From: Olsenella_L kribbiana
GTDB lineage: Bacteria > Actinomycetota > Coriobacteriia > Coriobacteriales > Atopobiaceae
Length of the DNA stretch: 64,000 bases
Direction: 5' to 3'
NCBI RefSeq assembly: GCF_036408795.1
Contig: NZ_JAZGJP010000009.1
Coordinates: forward strand, 1-64,000
Of this stretch, positions 50,287 to 60,454 are shown one piece after another. The notes under the pieces were generated by a model, which did no database searches, was not told the DNA's origin, and saw nothing but the letters and a program-made list of their open reading frames with translations. A program made the position numbers and the translations under genes. Position 1 is the stretch's first letter. Every line of letters starts with the position of its first letter.

Positions 50287-51104
50287 CAGGCTTCCCCCTT
50301 CGAGGAACTCTGCCGCCTCTCGTCCTGCCAGGAGCAGAGACGCTGGTCGAGGATGGCCTCTGCGAGCGAGAGGTCTTCCGGCACTGTGACCTTGAGGTTC
50401 GAGCGCGGCGACTTGACGCAACGGATGGCTCCGCCATAGTGCTCGGCCAGGCTTGCGTCGTCTGTGCCGACGTATCCTTCCTTGGCTGCCGCCTCGTGGT
50501 ACATGATGATGCGCTGGCGGCGGAAGATCTGGGGCGTCTGCACAGCCCAGAAGAGCGAGCGGTCAGGCGTGCTCATGACCATCTCGTGGTCCACGATCTT
50601 GAGCGTATCGGTCGCAGGATGGGCGCAGACGACGCCTGCAAGCTCAGGTGCGCACCGAAGATGCGCAAGCGCATTCTCAATCGTCGCCCCCGTGATCAGG
50701 GGGCGCGCGCCGTCATGTATTGCGGTATAGGCAAGCTTCGGGTCCTGTGCAAGCACGCCGAGCCTGCTCGATTCCTGGCGGGTGGCACCGCCCTCGACAA
50801 TCTTCAAGGATGTCGCGATATGGACCTTGCCCAAGATTGCCTCGGCCATCTCGTCTTTCCTGCCTGGCGGGCACACGACGACGATCTGTGCGCAGGAAGG
50901 CGCCTCATCGAAGGCAAGGACCGACCAGGCGACAAGCGGGAGGCCGCAGAGCTTCACGAACTGCTTGCCCTCTGAAGCGCCGAAGCGGGTACCCGAGCCT
51001 GCGGCCACGATCACGGCCGCGCAGTCATGGCCGGCTGCCGCCGTGCCGATGAAGGACGCCTTCGTGCCCACCTGGGTGTCGAGAACGAAGCAATGGCCGC
51101 TCAT
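50286..51104 (-). CDS. ispD: 2-C-methyl-D-erythritol 4-phosphate cytidylyltransferase
   Basis: Transfers CMP to methylerythritol phosphate, the third MEP-pathway step. AAVIVAAGSGTRFGASEGKQ is the nucleotide-binding signature, and AIHDGARPL and VQTPQIFRRQ are also conserved. The ATG at 51104 overlaps the disA stop (ATGA). The catalytic domain starts only at about residue 26, so the N-terminal 25 residues are an extension; a start upstream at GTG 51119 is less likely. Confidence 0.94.
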   Translation of the reverse strand: MSGHCFVLDTQVGTKASFIGTAAAGHDCAAVIVAAGSGTRFGASEGKQFVKLCGLPLVAWSVLAFDEAPSCAQIVVVCPPGRKDEMAEAILGKVHIATSLKIVEGGATRQESSRLGVLAQDPKLAYTAIHDGARPLITGATIENALAHLRCAPELAGVVCAHPATDTLKIVDHEMVMSTPDRSLFWAVQTPQIFRRQRIIMYHEAAAKEGYVGTDDASLAEHYGGAIRCVKSPRSNLKVTVPEDLSLAEAILDQRLCSWQDERRQSSSKGEA

Positions 51105-52204
51105 GCGCGCTTGCCCCACATCCTGTAGAGGCTGTCCGCAAGGATCGTCGGGTTCTTGACGCCGATGCTGTCGAGCCTCGAGGGGTCTTCCTCGATATCG
51201 TCCATGAGCTCCTGGAGAGAACCGAACTCATCGACGATCTTGTCTGCCATGCCTTCATGCACGACAGAGACGCGCGAGAGGGTCCTGAGTCCCAATGGTG
51301 TCATGATCGAATCCTCGCCACGGTCGTCGTAGCCCAAGATCGAGGCGATGCGCTTCGGCGAGCGCAGGTCCTTGTTGTTCATCGCATGGAACTTGGCACG
51401 GATCGCCTTTGCGTTCTCTTCGGAGGAGTCGAGCGCATAGTCGCGGATCATGAGGTCATATTCCTCATCCATGTCGCCCACGAACTCGTCGCGCTGCATG
51501 TCGACGGTCTTGCCTTCGGAGCCAAGCTCGTCGATGCACTTCTGCAGCTGCCCTGCAGCGGTCATGAGCACCTCGAACTGGTAGAAGACCTCCGTGATGT
51601 CGCCGAGCGTCACATAGTTGTCAAGCTCGAGCGTCGTGAGACGCAGGAGCGAATGGTCGAGCTGCTGGCGCGTGTTCTGGAGCGTCACGAGCAGCTGGTT
51701 CACCGTGCTCATGATCTCTGTCACGGTCCTGAGCTGGAAGCGATAGCCGTTCACGAAGACGGAGACCACATGCCTGCGCTCGGAGACGGAAATCACGACA
51801 GCCTTCGTGAGCAGGCTCATGCGTGCCGCCGTGCGGTGGCGCATGCCGGTCTCGGACGTCGGAAGCGACGGATCGGGGTCGAGATGGAAGTTCGCGCGGT
51901 AGATCTGCGTGAGCCCCTTGTCGACGACGATGGCGCCATCCATCTTCGCGAGCTCGAACACGCGGTTTGCCGTGAACGAGATATTGAGCGGGAAGCCATC
52001 GTTTCCTGCTGCAAGCACGGCATCCGTGTCGCCCACGCAGATGAGGGCGCCGAGATTGCCGGCGATGATCATATCGAGAGCAAGTCGCAGGGAGGTGCCA
52101 GGGGCTGTGGCCTTCACAGCCTCCTTGATGCGCTCATCCATGCTCTTTGCGCCTGTCTGGGGCTGGGCCTCCGGACGGCTTGGTTCGGTTCCCTCGGCTT
52201 CCAT
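51101..52204 (-). CDS. disA: Diadenylate cyclase DisA (DNA integrity scanning)
   Basis: Synthesises c-di-AMP from two ATP and scans DNA for branched structures. The N-terminal DAC domain carries KMDGAIVVD and TGMRHRTAARMSLLT, the two catalytic motifs; a long helical spine follows, and the C-terminal helix-hairpin-helix domain ends DSIGVKNPTILADSLYRMWGKRA. At 367 residues it is slightly longer than typical because of a ~20-residue N-terminal Glu/Pro-rich leader. It is the first gene of the unit that ends with tRNA-Thr(UGU). Confidence 0.95.
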   Translation of the reverse strand: MEAEGTEPSRPEAQPQTGAKSMDERIKEAVKATAPGTSLRLALDMIIAGNLGALICVGDTDAVLAAGNDGFPLNISFTANRVFELAKMDGAIVVDKGLTQIYRANFHLDPDPSLPTSETGMRHRTAARMSLLTKAVVISVSERRHVVSVFVNGYRFQLRTVTEIMSTVNQLLVTLQNTRQQLDHSLLRLTTLELDNYVTLGDITEVFYQFEVLMTAAGQLQKCIDELGSEGKTVDMQRDEFVGDMDEEYDLMIRDYALDSSEENAKAIRAKFHAMNNKDLRSPKRIASILGYDDRGEDSIMTPLGLRTLSRVSVVHEGMADKIVDEFGSLQELMDDIEEDPSRLDSIGVKNPTILADSLYRMWGKRA

Positions 52205-52279
52205 TGCATCGACCCCTTCGCTTGAAGTGCGGACCCGACTCTTTCGTCCGCTACATCATCTTCAGTGTATATGACCGAA

Positions 52280-52317
52280 GCGGACCGAAGCCCCCAGAAC
52301 TCGGAGCTTCGGTCCGC
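52280..52317 (-). terminator. Terminator after clpC
   Basis: A perfect 12-bp stem GCGGACCGAAGC/GCTTCGGTCCGC with a 14-nt loop lies 38-76 bp after the clpC stop. TTCGGTCATAT follows, a poor U-tract, so termination may be incomplete. The disA promoter must lie in the same 150-bp gap. Confidence 0.65.
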
Positions 52318-52355
52318 ATCGAAACATTTGCGCCTTATTCAGGACAGCGGCCCTC

Positions 52356-54944
<2,589 letters not shown>

Positions 54945-54973
54945 GTTGGGTCCAACCACCCCTTGTGCATAAG

Positions 54974-55002
54974 GCCCTGCAGAAGGCTCTCTCCTGCAGG
55001 GC
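54974..55002 (-). promoter_or_regulatory. 9-bp hairpin in the clpC leader
   Basis: GCCCTGCAG/CTGCAGGGC with an 11-nt loop lies 30-58 nt upstream of clpC. No U-tract follows, so it is not a classical terminator; it may stabilise the mRNA or be a regulator site. Half of a TTGAGC...GCTCG element further up only partly resembles an HspR-type box. Confidence 0.45.
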
Positions 55003-55115
55003 GCCGTTTGATTGTCCTTTCTGTACCCACGAGCTCGAATGCTCAATCGCGCATGCCTTCTCCTCAGAAAATTCCTAGCCCGCATATGGCATTTATGAGG
55101 AGAGGGAAGGAGAAG

Positions 55116-55643
55116 CTATGCCAGAGCGACCGGGAAGCGCCTCACGCTCTTTCCCAGAACCTGCTCCAAGGCCCGTACGATTGCCTCATGGTCGAGGCCC
55201 TGGTGAAGCCCGCTCACGCCGATGACGGCAGTCAGCTCGCCGTCCGCATAGATCGGGAAGGCCCCTGCCGAGACGAGGCGCTCAGGCGCCTCTGCAAAGA
55301 GCGCATCCAAGCCCTCCCCTTCTTTCAGCGCCTCGATCTGCCGGAAGCAGCTTGCATGTCCCGTGGCGAGCGTCTCTGCAATCTTTCCTGCCGCGAAATC
55401 GAGGTTCCTTGTCCCTTTGTCGTCGGGCAGCCACTGGAAGACGACCTCCGCATCCGCTGCGCGCACGATCTGCACGACATAGGTCTCCGAGAACTCCTTC
55501 TCGAGCCCAGCCAGCGCACATCCAAGCTCCAAGGCAGCAGCCGAATCGAAGCTCTCCTTGTAGCGGAGCACCTGCTCCTGCTCGAGGAGCATCTCCTCGC
55601 ATGCGGCTGCCTCGCGAGGCGCGACCTCAGGCATCTTCCCCAT
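55116..55643 (-). CDS. UPF0303 / HbpS-GlcG-like family protein
   Basis: Predicted soluble protein of 175 residues. Features of the UPF0303 family are the N-terminal LLEQEQVLRYKESFDSAAAL, LGCALAGLEKEF and the C-terminal AGAFPIYADGELTAVIGVSG. The related HbpS and GlcG proteins include heme-binding members, but activity here is unknown. The ATG at 55643 has AGGAGG 7 nt upstream; the frame extends 7 codons further. Its ribosome-binding site lies just 20 bp after the lysS terminator, so it is read either by read-through or from an internal promoter. Confidence 0.8.
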   Translation of the reverse strand: MGKMPEVAPREAAACEEMLLEQEQVLRYKESFDSAAALELGCALAGLEKEFSETYVVQIVRAADAEVVFQWLPDDKGTRNLDFAAGKIAETLATGHASCFRQIEALKEGEGLDALFAEAPERLVSAGAFPIYADGELTAVIGVSGLHQGLDHEAIVRALEQVLGKSVRRFPVALA

Positions 55644-55664
55644 CGTTTCCTCCTCGAAAGACAA

Positions 55665-55698
55665 AAGCGCGGCAGGTAGCCAACCACCTGCCGCGCTT
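55665..55698 (-). terminator. Strong terminator after lysS
   Basis: A perfect 13-bp stem AAGCGCGGCAGGT with its complement (55665-55677, 55686-55698) and an 8-nt loop is followed by TTTTGTCTTTC, 24 bp after the lysS stop. Confidence 0.92.
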
Positions 55699-55721
55699 CC
55701 ATTCTCATATGGCCTTAGAGC

Positions 55722-58076
55722 CTATGCCTCAGTGTCCTCGGCGGGCTTTGCATAGATGTCGCCGACAGGGGCGATGGCCTTCATCGCCTCGAGGACGGAC
55801 TCCATGCAGGCATTCATGTCCTCGCCGTTGAGCTCGGCGCCGCGCTCCATGACAGCACGGTCGCAGCCGGCAGCGAAGCGCTTGTCCTTGAACTTCTTCT
55901 TGAGCGACTTGAGCGGCATGTCTGCGACAGAGCCGGAGGGACGCATCTTGGCGGCAGCCTGGATGAGGCCGGAGAGCTCGTCGGTCGCGAAGAGCACGCG
56001 CTCCATCTTGAGCTCAGGCTGGGGCAGCTCGTCGTTGTTGTCTGCGTTGTGCGTCATGATCGCATGCGCAAGCTGCGGCGTGGCGCCAGCTTCGGCCAGG
56101 AGCTCAGCCGTCTTGACCGTGTGGTTGGTGACAGACGGGAACTTCTCCCAGTCAAGATCGTGGAGAAGGCCCACGATGCCCCAGAAGTCCACATTCTCCG
56201 GGTCGTACTGCTCGGCAAAGTGGCGCATGAGCCCCTCAAGCGTCTCGCCGTGTTCGATGTGGAAGGCGTCGTCGTTGTAGCGCTTCAGAAGGTCGAGCGC
56301 CTCATCGCGCGTGATGCCCGCCGTAAGCGTGCCGGACATATCGGCCGCGATGGCAGCCTTGGCAGCCTCAGAGAGGCCCTCCGGCTCCTCTGCGGACTCT
56401 TCTGCAGGTGCTTCCTCTGCCTTTTCCTGAGCCTCAGCATGAGCGGCTTCGTCCGCCTTGCGGTCTGCCGTGGCGCCGTCCTCGGCGTTCTTCGCGAGGG
56501 CATCGACGGAGGCGGCAGCGTTGTCCGTCTTGTCAGGCAGCTGCGAGGCGATGTCTTCCTTCGTGATCGTCTCGGGCTTCATCTGCGGGAAGAGGAGGAC
56601 ATCGCGGATAGCCGGCTGGTCGCAGAACAGCATGATCATGCGGTCGATACCGTAGCCGATGCCGCCTGCAGGAGGCATGCCGTACTCGAGAGCACGCACG
56701 TAGTCGTAGTCATAGCCCATGGCCTCGTCGTCGCCGAAGTCCTTGGCAGCGACCTGCTCGGCGAAGCGGCCTGCCTGGTCGACCGGGTCGTTGAGCTCGG
56801 AGAAGGCGTTGGCGTACTCATGGCCGCAGATAACGAGCTCGAAGCGGTCCGTCAGGCGCTTGTCCTCGTCCTTGCGCTTCGAGAGCGGGCTCACCTCTTC
56901 AGGGTAGTCGCAGACAAACGTCGGGTTCACGAGCGTCGCCTCGCCGAGCTCGTCGTAGATCTCGAAGAGGAGCTTGCCGGCGCCCCAGTCCTTCTGCCAT
57001 TCGATGCCGTGGGCGTCGAGGATCTCGCGCAGATGCTCGACGGGCGTATCCATATCGATGTGCTCGCCCACGACCGAGGAGGCCACCTCTGCCAGCGGGA
57101 TGGATTTCCAGGTGCCGGACATGTCGATCTTCTGCCCCTGATAGGTGATGATCTCCTTGCCCTCTTCGCAGCCCAGGATCTCGCGGGCAATGGTCTTGAA
57201 GAGGCCCTGCGTGAGCTCCTTCATGCCTTCGAGGTCGGAGTAGGCGCAGTAGGCCTCCATGGAGGTGAACTCGGGATTGTGCGTGAGGTCCATGCCTTCG
57301 TTCCTGAACTGGCGTCCGATCTCGAAGACACGCTCCATGCCGCCGACGATGAGGCGCTTGAGCGGCAGCTCCGTCGCGATGCGCAGGTAGAAGTCACGGT
57401 CGAGCGCGTTGAAGTGCGTGACGAACGGCTTTGCGTTCGCACCGCCCAGAATCGAGTGCATGACAGGCGTCTCGACCTCGAGGTAGCCATCTGCCTCCAT
57501 GTAGCGGCGGATGAGGGAGATGATGGCAGAGCGCCTGCGGAAGACCTCGCGGACCTCGGGGTTCATGATGAGGTCGACATAGCGCTGGCGGTAGCGGACC
57601 TCGCGGTCGGTGAGGCCGTGGAACTTCTCGGGAAGCGGGCGCAGGCTCTTGGAGAGGAGCGTGAGCTTCGTCGGCGCGACGGAGAGCTGTCCCCTCTTCG
57701 TGCGGACGACGGCACCCGTCGCCTCGACGATGTCGCCGAGGTCGAGCTCGCCCACGAGCGGCCAGGACTCGCCGAGCGTGTTCACGCGGCAGAAGAGCTG
57801 GATCTGGCCCGTGACATCCTCGAGCACGATGAAGGCGATCTTGCCCTGGTTCCTGAGCGCACGGATGCGGCCGGCGACGGTCACGACGTCTGTCGTGTCC
57901 TCGCCTGCAGCGAGGCCTGCATACTTCTCCTCGATGTCCTTTGCATGGGCATCGACGTGGCTTTTGATCGGGTAGGGGTTGATGCCGGCTGCAATCAGCT
58001 CCTGGCGGCGTGCCCTTCTCTGTGCGCGCTCATCCAAGAGCGGTGCATCCTGCGTGCGTGCCTCTTCTTCCTGCAT
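55722..58076 (-). CDS. lysS: Lysine--tRNA ligase (class II) fused to an HD-domain hydrolase
   Basis: 784 residues. Residues 1 to about 505 are a complete LysRS: OB-fold anticodon domain, motif 2 (RFRNEGMDLTHNPEFTSMEA) and motif 3 (GGIGYGIDRMIMLF). A low-complexity acidic Ala/Glu linker runs to about 580. Residues 581-784 (nt 55722-56336) form an HD-superfamily domain: H609, the HD pair at 639-640 (GLLHDLDWEKFP), H651, the HAIMTHN region and D699 (FATDELSG), ending with SLKKKFKDKRFAAG, as in stand-alone HD hydrolases. No stop or frameshift separates the parts. The ATG at 58076 has AAGGAG upstream. The synthetase is certain; the hydrolase substrate is unknown. Confidence 0.95.
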   Translation of the reverse strand: MQEEEARTQDAPLLDERAQRRARRQELIAAGINPYPIKSHVDAHAKDIEEKYAGLAAGEDTTDVVTVAGRIRALRNQGKIAFIVLEDVTGQIQLFCRVNTLGESWPLVGELDLGDIVEATGAVVRTKRGQLSVAPTKLTLLSKSLRPLPEKFHGLTDREVRYRQRYVDLIMNPEVREVFRRRSAIISLIRRYMEADGYLEVETPVMHSILGGANAKPFVTHFNALDRDFYLRIATELPLKRLIVGGMERVFEIGRQFRNEGMDLTHNPEFTSMEAYCAYSDLEGMKELTQGLFKTIAREILGCEEGKEIITYQGQKIDMSGTWKSIPLAEVASSVVGEHIDMDTPVEHLREILDAHGIEWQKDWGAGKLLFEIYDELGEATLVNPTFVCDYPEEVSPLSKRKDEDKRLTDRFELVICGHEYANAFSELNDPVDQAGRFAEQVAAKDFGDDEAMGYDYDYVRALEYGMPPAGGIGYGIDRMIMLFCDQPAIRDVLLFPQMKPETITKEDIASQLPDKTDNAAASVDALAKNAEDGATADRKADEAAHAEAQEKAEEAPAEESAEEPEGLSEAAKAAIAADMSGTLTAGITRDEALDLLKRYNDDAFHIEHGETLEGLMRHFAEQYDPENVDFWGIVGLLHDLDWEKFPSVTNHTVKTAELLAEAGATPQLAHAIMTHNADNNDELPQPELKMERVLFATDELSGLIQAAAKMRPSGSVADMPLKSLKKKFKDKRFAAGCDRAVMERGAELNGEDMNACMESVLEAMKAIAPVGDIYAKPAEDTEA

Positions 58077-58105
58077 GGTGTGTATATCTCCTTCAACATG
58101 AAGCA

Positions 58106-58137
58106 CCCCGGCCCCATGGTGTCCCATGGGTTCGGGG
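58106..58137 (-). terminator. Hairpin between greA and lysS
   Basis: CCCC...CCCATGG pairs with CCATGGG...GGGG around a short loop. There is no U-tract, so it is better seen as an attenuator or processing element inside the greA-lysS unit. Confidence 0.45.
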
Positions 58138-58163
58138 CGCAGCGAATCCTATCTGTGCATGCC

Positions 58164-58631
58164 TTAGCGCGTGACGTTCGTGATCGTGTACTCGCGCACC
58201 TTGCCGGAAGGCGAAGAGAAGGAGACATGGTCTCCCACCTCATGGCCAATGACGGCAGCTCCTGCAGGGGACTCGTTCGAGATCTTGTGCTCGAGCGAGT
58301 TGGTCTCCGTCGTGCCCACGATCGTGAAGGTCGTCTTCTTGCCCTTGGCATCCGTGAGCTCGACCGTGCAGCCAATGGAGACTTCAAGGCCGTTGGCAGC
58401 GTCGATCACCTTGGCAGTTGCAAGAATGGTACGAATCTCGTTGATGCGGGAGGCGTTCTTTGCCTCCTCTTCCTTTGCATCGTCGAACTCCGAGTTCTCG
58501 GAAAGGTCGCCGAAATCGCGCGCAACTTTGATGCGCTCGACGATTTCGTCGTGCTTCTCGCCTTCACGGTAGGCAAGCTCGTCGACAAGCTTCTGACGGC
58601 CCTCAGGGGTCAAGGTGATTGTGTTTTCCAT
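58164..58631 (-). CDS. greA: Transcription elongation factor GreA
   Basis: Rescues backtracked RNA polymerase by stimulating transcript cleavage. The 155 residues comprise the N-terminal coiled coil (ITLTPEGRQKLVDELAY, with acidic tip DFGDLSENSEFDDAK) and the C-terminal FKBP-like domain (NESPAGAAVIGHEVGD). The ATG at 58631 is the conserved start; 42 in-frame codons upstream are noise. It precedes lysS, a frequent gene pair. Confidence 0.96.
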   Translation of the reverse strand: MENTITLTPEGRQKLVDELAYREGEKHDEIVERIKVARDFGDLSENSEFDDAKEEEAKNASRINEIRTILATAKVIDAANGLEVSIGCTVELTDAKGKKTTFTIVGTTETNSLEHKISNESPAGAAVIGHEVGDHVSFSSPSGKVREYTITNVTR

Positions 58632-58693
58632 GCTCTGCTTTCTCACGACCTGGTGCAAGGACTGGTCCGGCGGGACCTGGGGGCGAAAAGGGA

Positions 58694-58996
58694 TTACTCG
58701 AGCTTTGCGCCGCACTTGGAGCAGAAGGCGTTGTCTGCCGGGTTCTTGGTACCGCACTTCGGGCAGAACTTCACGTTCTCGTCAGCGGCATCGGCGTCAG
58801 CATCGGCATCCTCGATCGAGGCCTCGGTCTCGGTAGCCTTCTTCTCGTCGTCCTTGCCTTCGTCGCCCTCCATGCCCTCACGGACATTCTTGACGGTCTT
58901 GCCCAGGGCGCTGCCAAGCTTCGGAAGGTTCTTGGGTCCGAAGATGAGCAGGGCAACGACCAGAATAACGATGATTTCCAAAGGTCCGAGGCTCAT
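58694..58996 (-). CDS. TatA/MttA-like protein with C-terminal zinc ribbon
   Basis: 100 residues. Residues 1-42 look like TatA: membrane helix LEIIVILVVALLIFGP with the FGP hinge (19-21), then an amphipathic helix (KNLPKLGSALGKTVKNVREG). An acidic Asp/Ala/Glu linker (43-75) leads to a zinc ribbon with C78, C81, C92 and C95 (CPKCG and CSKCG). The ATG at 58996 has GAGGGA upstream; six more in-frame codons are unlikely. TatA forms the pore for folded-protein export; no tatC lies in this window. The C-terminal zinc ribbon is not a normal TatA part. Confidence 0.85.
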   Translation of the reverse strand: MSLGPLEIIVILVVALLIFGPKNLPKLGSALGKTVKNVREGMEGDEGKDDEKKATETEASIEDADADADAADENVKFCPKCGTKNPADNAFCSKCGAKLE

Positions 58997-59099
58997 GCGT
59001 TCCCTCTCTTTCACGCTCCGGCTCTTCCGGAGACATTGCTACAAGCACCATAGTATAGCCACGAAGCTGCATATCCGCACCAGAAAGCGGCTCCGAGTC

Positions 59100-59105
59100 A
59101 TTATA
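59100..59105 (-). promoter_or_regulatory. Consensus -10 box (TATAAT), candidate promoter for the TatA-like gene
   Basis: A perfect TATAAT on the minus strand about 105 nt upstream of the TatA-like start; the best -35 is only TTCGTG at 17 bp. A second candidate, TATACT, lies nearer to the gene. Confidence 0.4.
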
Positions 59106-59176
59106 CGCACAGAAACATTCTGCACGAATTGGTACTATTCATGTTGCAGGACAGGCTCAATGTAGCACGCTCGCAA

Positions 59177-59205
59177 TTGAGCGACCGATACAAGAAACCT
59201 ATCAT
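59177..59205 (+). promoter_or_regulatory. Promoter of the HAD hydrolase gene
   Basis: TTGAGC (59177-59182) and TATCAT (59200-59205) are 17 bp apart, about 42 nt upstream of the plus-strand ATG. Confidence 0.65.
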
Positions 59206-59246
59206 GCCATCTATAGTTTGGATACCACAGAGCAGGAGCTGACGCA

Positions 59247-59981
59247 ATGGGACAAGAGGCCGCAGGCAAGCGCGATGCCGTGTTCTTCGACCTGGACGAT
59301 ACGCTCTATGACCAGGCGCAGCCCTTCGCATATGCCGTGGAAAAGGTCGTAGGGCCCATTCCCCATGCCACGGCTGCAGACCTCTTCGATACGAGCAGGC
59401 GCTACTCCCAGGAAATCTTCTCGGCACTCCGAAACGATCAGCACCCGACCCGCGAGATGTATATCCGCCGCATGCAGAGGACGCTTGCGACCTACGGCGT
59501 CACGATCGACGAGAAGACAGCGCTTGCCCTCCAGCATGTCTATGGGACACAGAGCAAGGCTGCCATGAAGCTTGCCCCCGAGATGGAGCGCACGCTCGAC
59601 TGGTGTGCCGTCCATGTCAGATGCGCTCTTGGCATCATCACGAACGGCCGCGAGGCGCCGCAGCGCCAGAAGATCGAGATCTTGGGCCTTTCCCGCTGGA
59701 TCTCATCCGACAACGTCTTCATCTCCGACGCTGTAGGCACGGCCAAGCCTTCGCCTGAGATCTTCGAGATGGCCCTTGCACATGCAGGTGCAGACCCCAC
59801 ACACTCGCTCTATATAGGAGACGCCTTCCCGATCGATGTGCTCGGCGCCCACTCCGTGCATATGCCGGTCGTCTGGTTCAACCACAGGCTGCGCCGAGCA
59901 CCCTCAGACCAGTTCCCGGCAGAGCATGAGGTGCACACGGTACAAGAGCTCGAGGAGCTTGTGAAAAGAATCGTGCCATAG
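59247..59981 (+). CDS. HAD-superfamily hydrolase (probable phosphatase)
   Basis: The only intact plus-strand gene, 244 residues. Motif I is AVFFDLDDTLYDQ with the nucleophilic Asp, motif II LGIITNGRE, the conserved Lys in GTAKPSPEIF and motif IV YIGDAFPIDV. A helical cap lies between motifs I and II (type C1). The family removes phosphate from small metabolites; the substrate is unknown. AGGAG lies 8 nt before the ATG. It is divergent from the TatA-like gene and converges on the DUF1292 gene. Confidence 0.9.
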   Translation: MGQEAAGKRDAVFFDLDDTLYDQAQPFAYAVEKVVGPIPHATAADLFDTSRRYSQEIFSALRNDQHPTREMYIRRMQRTLATYGVTIDEKTALALQHVYGTQSKAAMKLAPEMERTLDWCAVHVRCALGIITNGREAPQRQKIEILGLSRWISSDNVFISDAVGTAKPSPEIFEMALAHAGADPTHSLYIGDAFPIDVLGAHSVHMPVVWFNHRLRRAPSDQFPAEHEVHTVQELEELVKRIVP

Positions 59982-59982
59982 C

Positions 59983-60019
59983 GACGGGGACCGGAAAGCC
60001 AAGCCTTCCGGTCCCCGTC
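59983..60019. terminator. Bidirectional terminator between convergent genes
   Basis: A perfect 14-bp stem GACGGGGACCGGAA with its complement (59983-59996 and 60006-60019) and a 9-nt loop sits directly after the HAD stop and 27 bp beyond the DUF1292 stop. It can serve both strands, although neither side has a strong U-tract. Confidence 0.75.
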
Positions 60020-60046
60020 TCCCCATATCTCCCCTGCTCGGGATTC

Positions 60047-60340
60047 CTACTCAGAATCCTCTGCGTCGAAGTCGTCGTCTTCGTCCGCGTCAGCGAACCA
60101 CAGATCGTCGAAGTCGCTCGAGACCTGGTCGTAGTCCGCATCCGGGATCTCTGTCACATAGAAGTCTCCGTCGTCCGTCTCGTTGTAGACGTAGAGGTAG
60201 ACATCTTCCGGGTGCGTCTCGGGAGAGAGCGCCACATACTCGCCGTCGCCGCTCTCGAATACGCCCAGGACCTCGCACTCTTCGGAGGTTCCATCTTCGT
60301 AGTCAAGCGTGATGAACTCGACCTCATCTTCGTCAGCCAT
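60047..60340 (-). CDS. DUF1292-family acidic protein
   Basis: 97 residues, very acidic. EVEFITLDYEDGTSEECEVL and YVALSPETHPEDVYLYVYNE follow the DUF1292 pattern seen in Firmicutes and other Gram-positives, often near Holliday-junction and RNA-related genes. It ends with an Asp/Glu run (DADEDDDFDAEDSE). No function is known. Confidence 0.85.
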   Translation of the reverse strand: MADEDEVEFITLDYEDGTSEECEVLGVFESGDGEYVALSPETHPEDVYLYVYNETDDGDFYVTEIPDADYDQVSSDFDDLWFADADEDDDFDAEDSE

Positions 60341-60454
60341 GGACTATCCTTTCGCTCGGCTGCATGAAGGGCAGCTAGGCAGCCCCTTCGGGACATATCA
60401 AGTGTAGCCGCAGCACTTCTGTACGAAAGGTCCTATCCCTTGAACGGCACCCTC

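Noticed and set aside
55020..55050. HspR (HAIR) or CtsR operator upstream of clpC
   Set aside because: Only half of a TTGAGC...GCTCG element is visible and the spacing does not fit; no CtsR heptad pair is present.
55722..58076. lysS and an independent HD-hydrolase gene joined by a lost stop codon or sequencing error
   Set aside because: The parts are joined in frame by a long, compositionally typical acidic linker, with no internal start and ribosome-binding site before the HD part, which argues for a true fusion.
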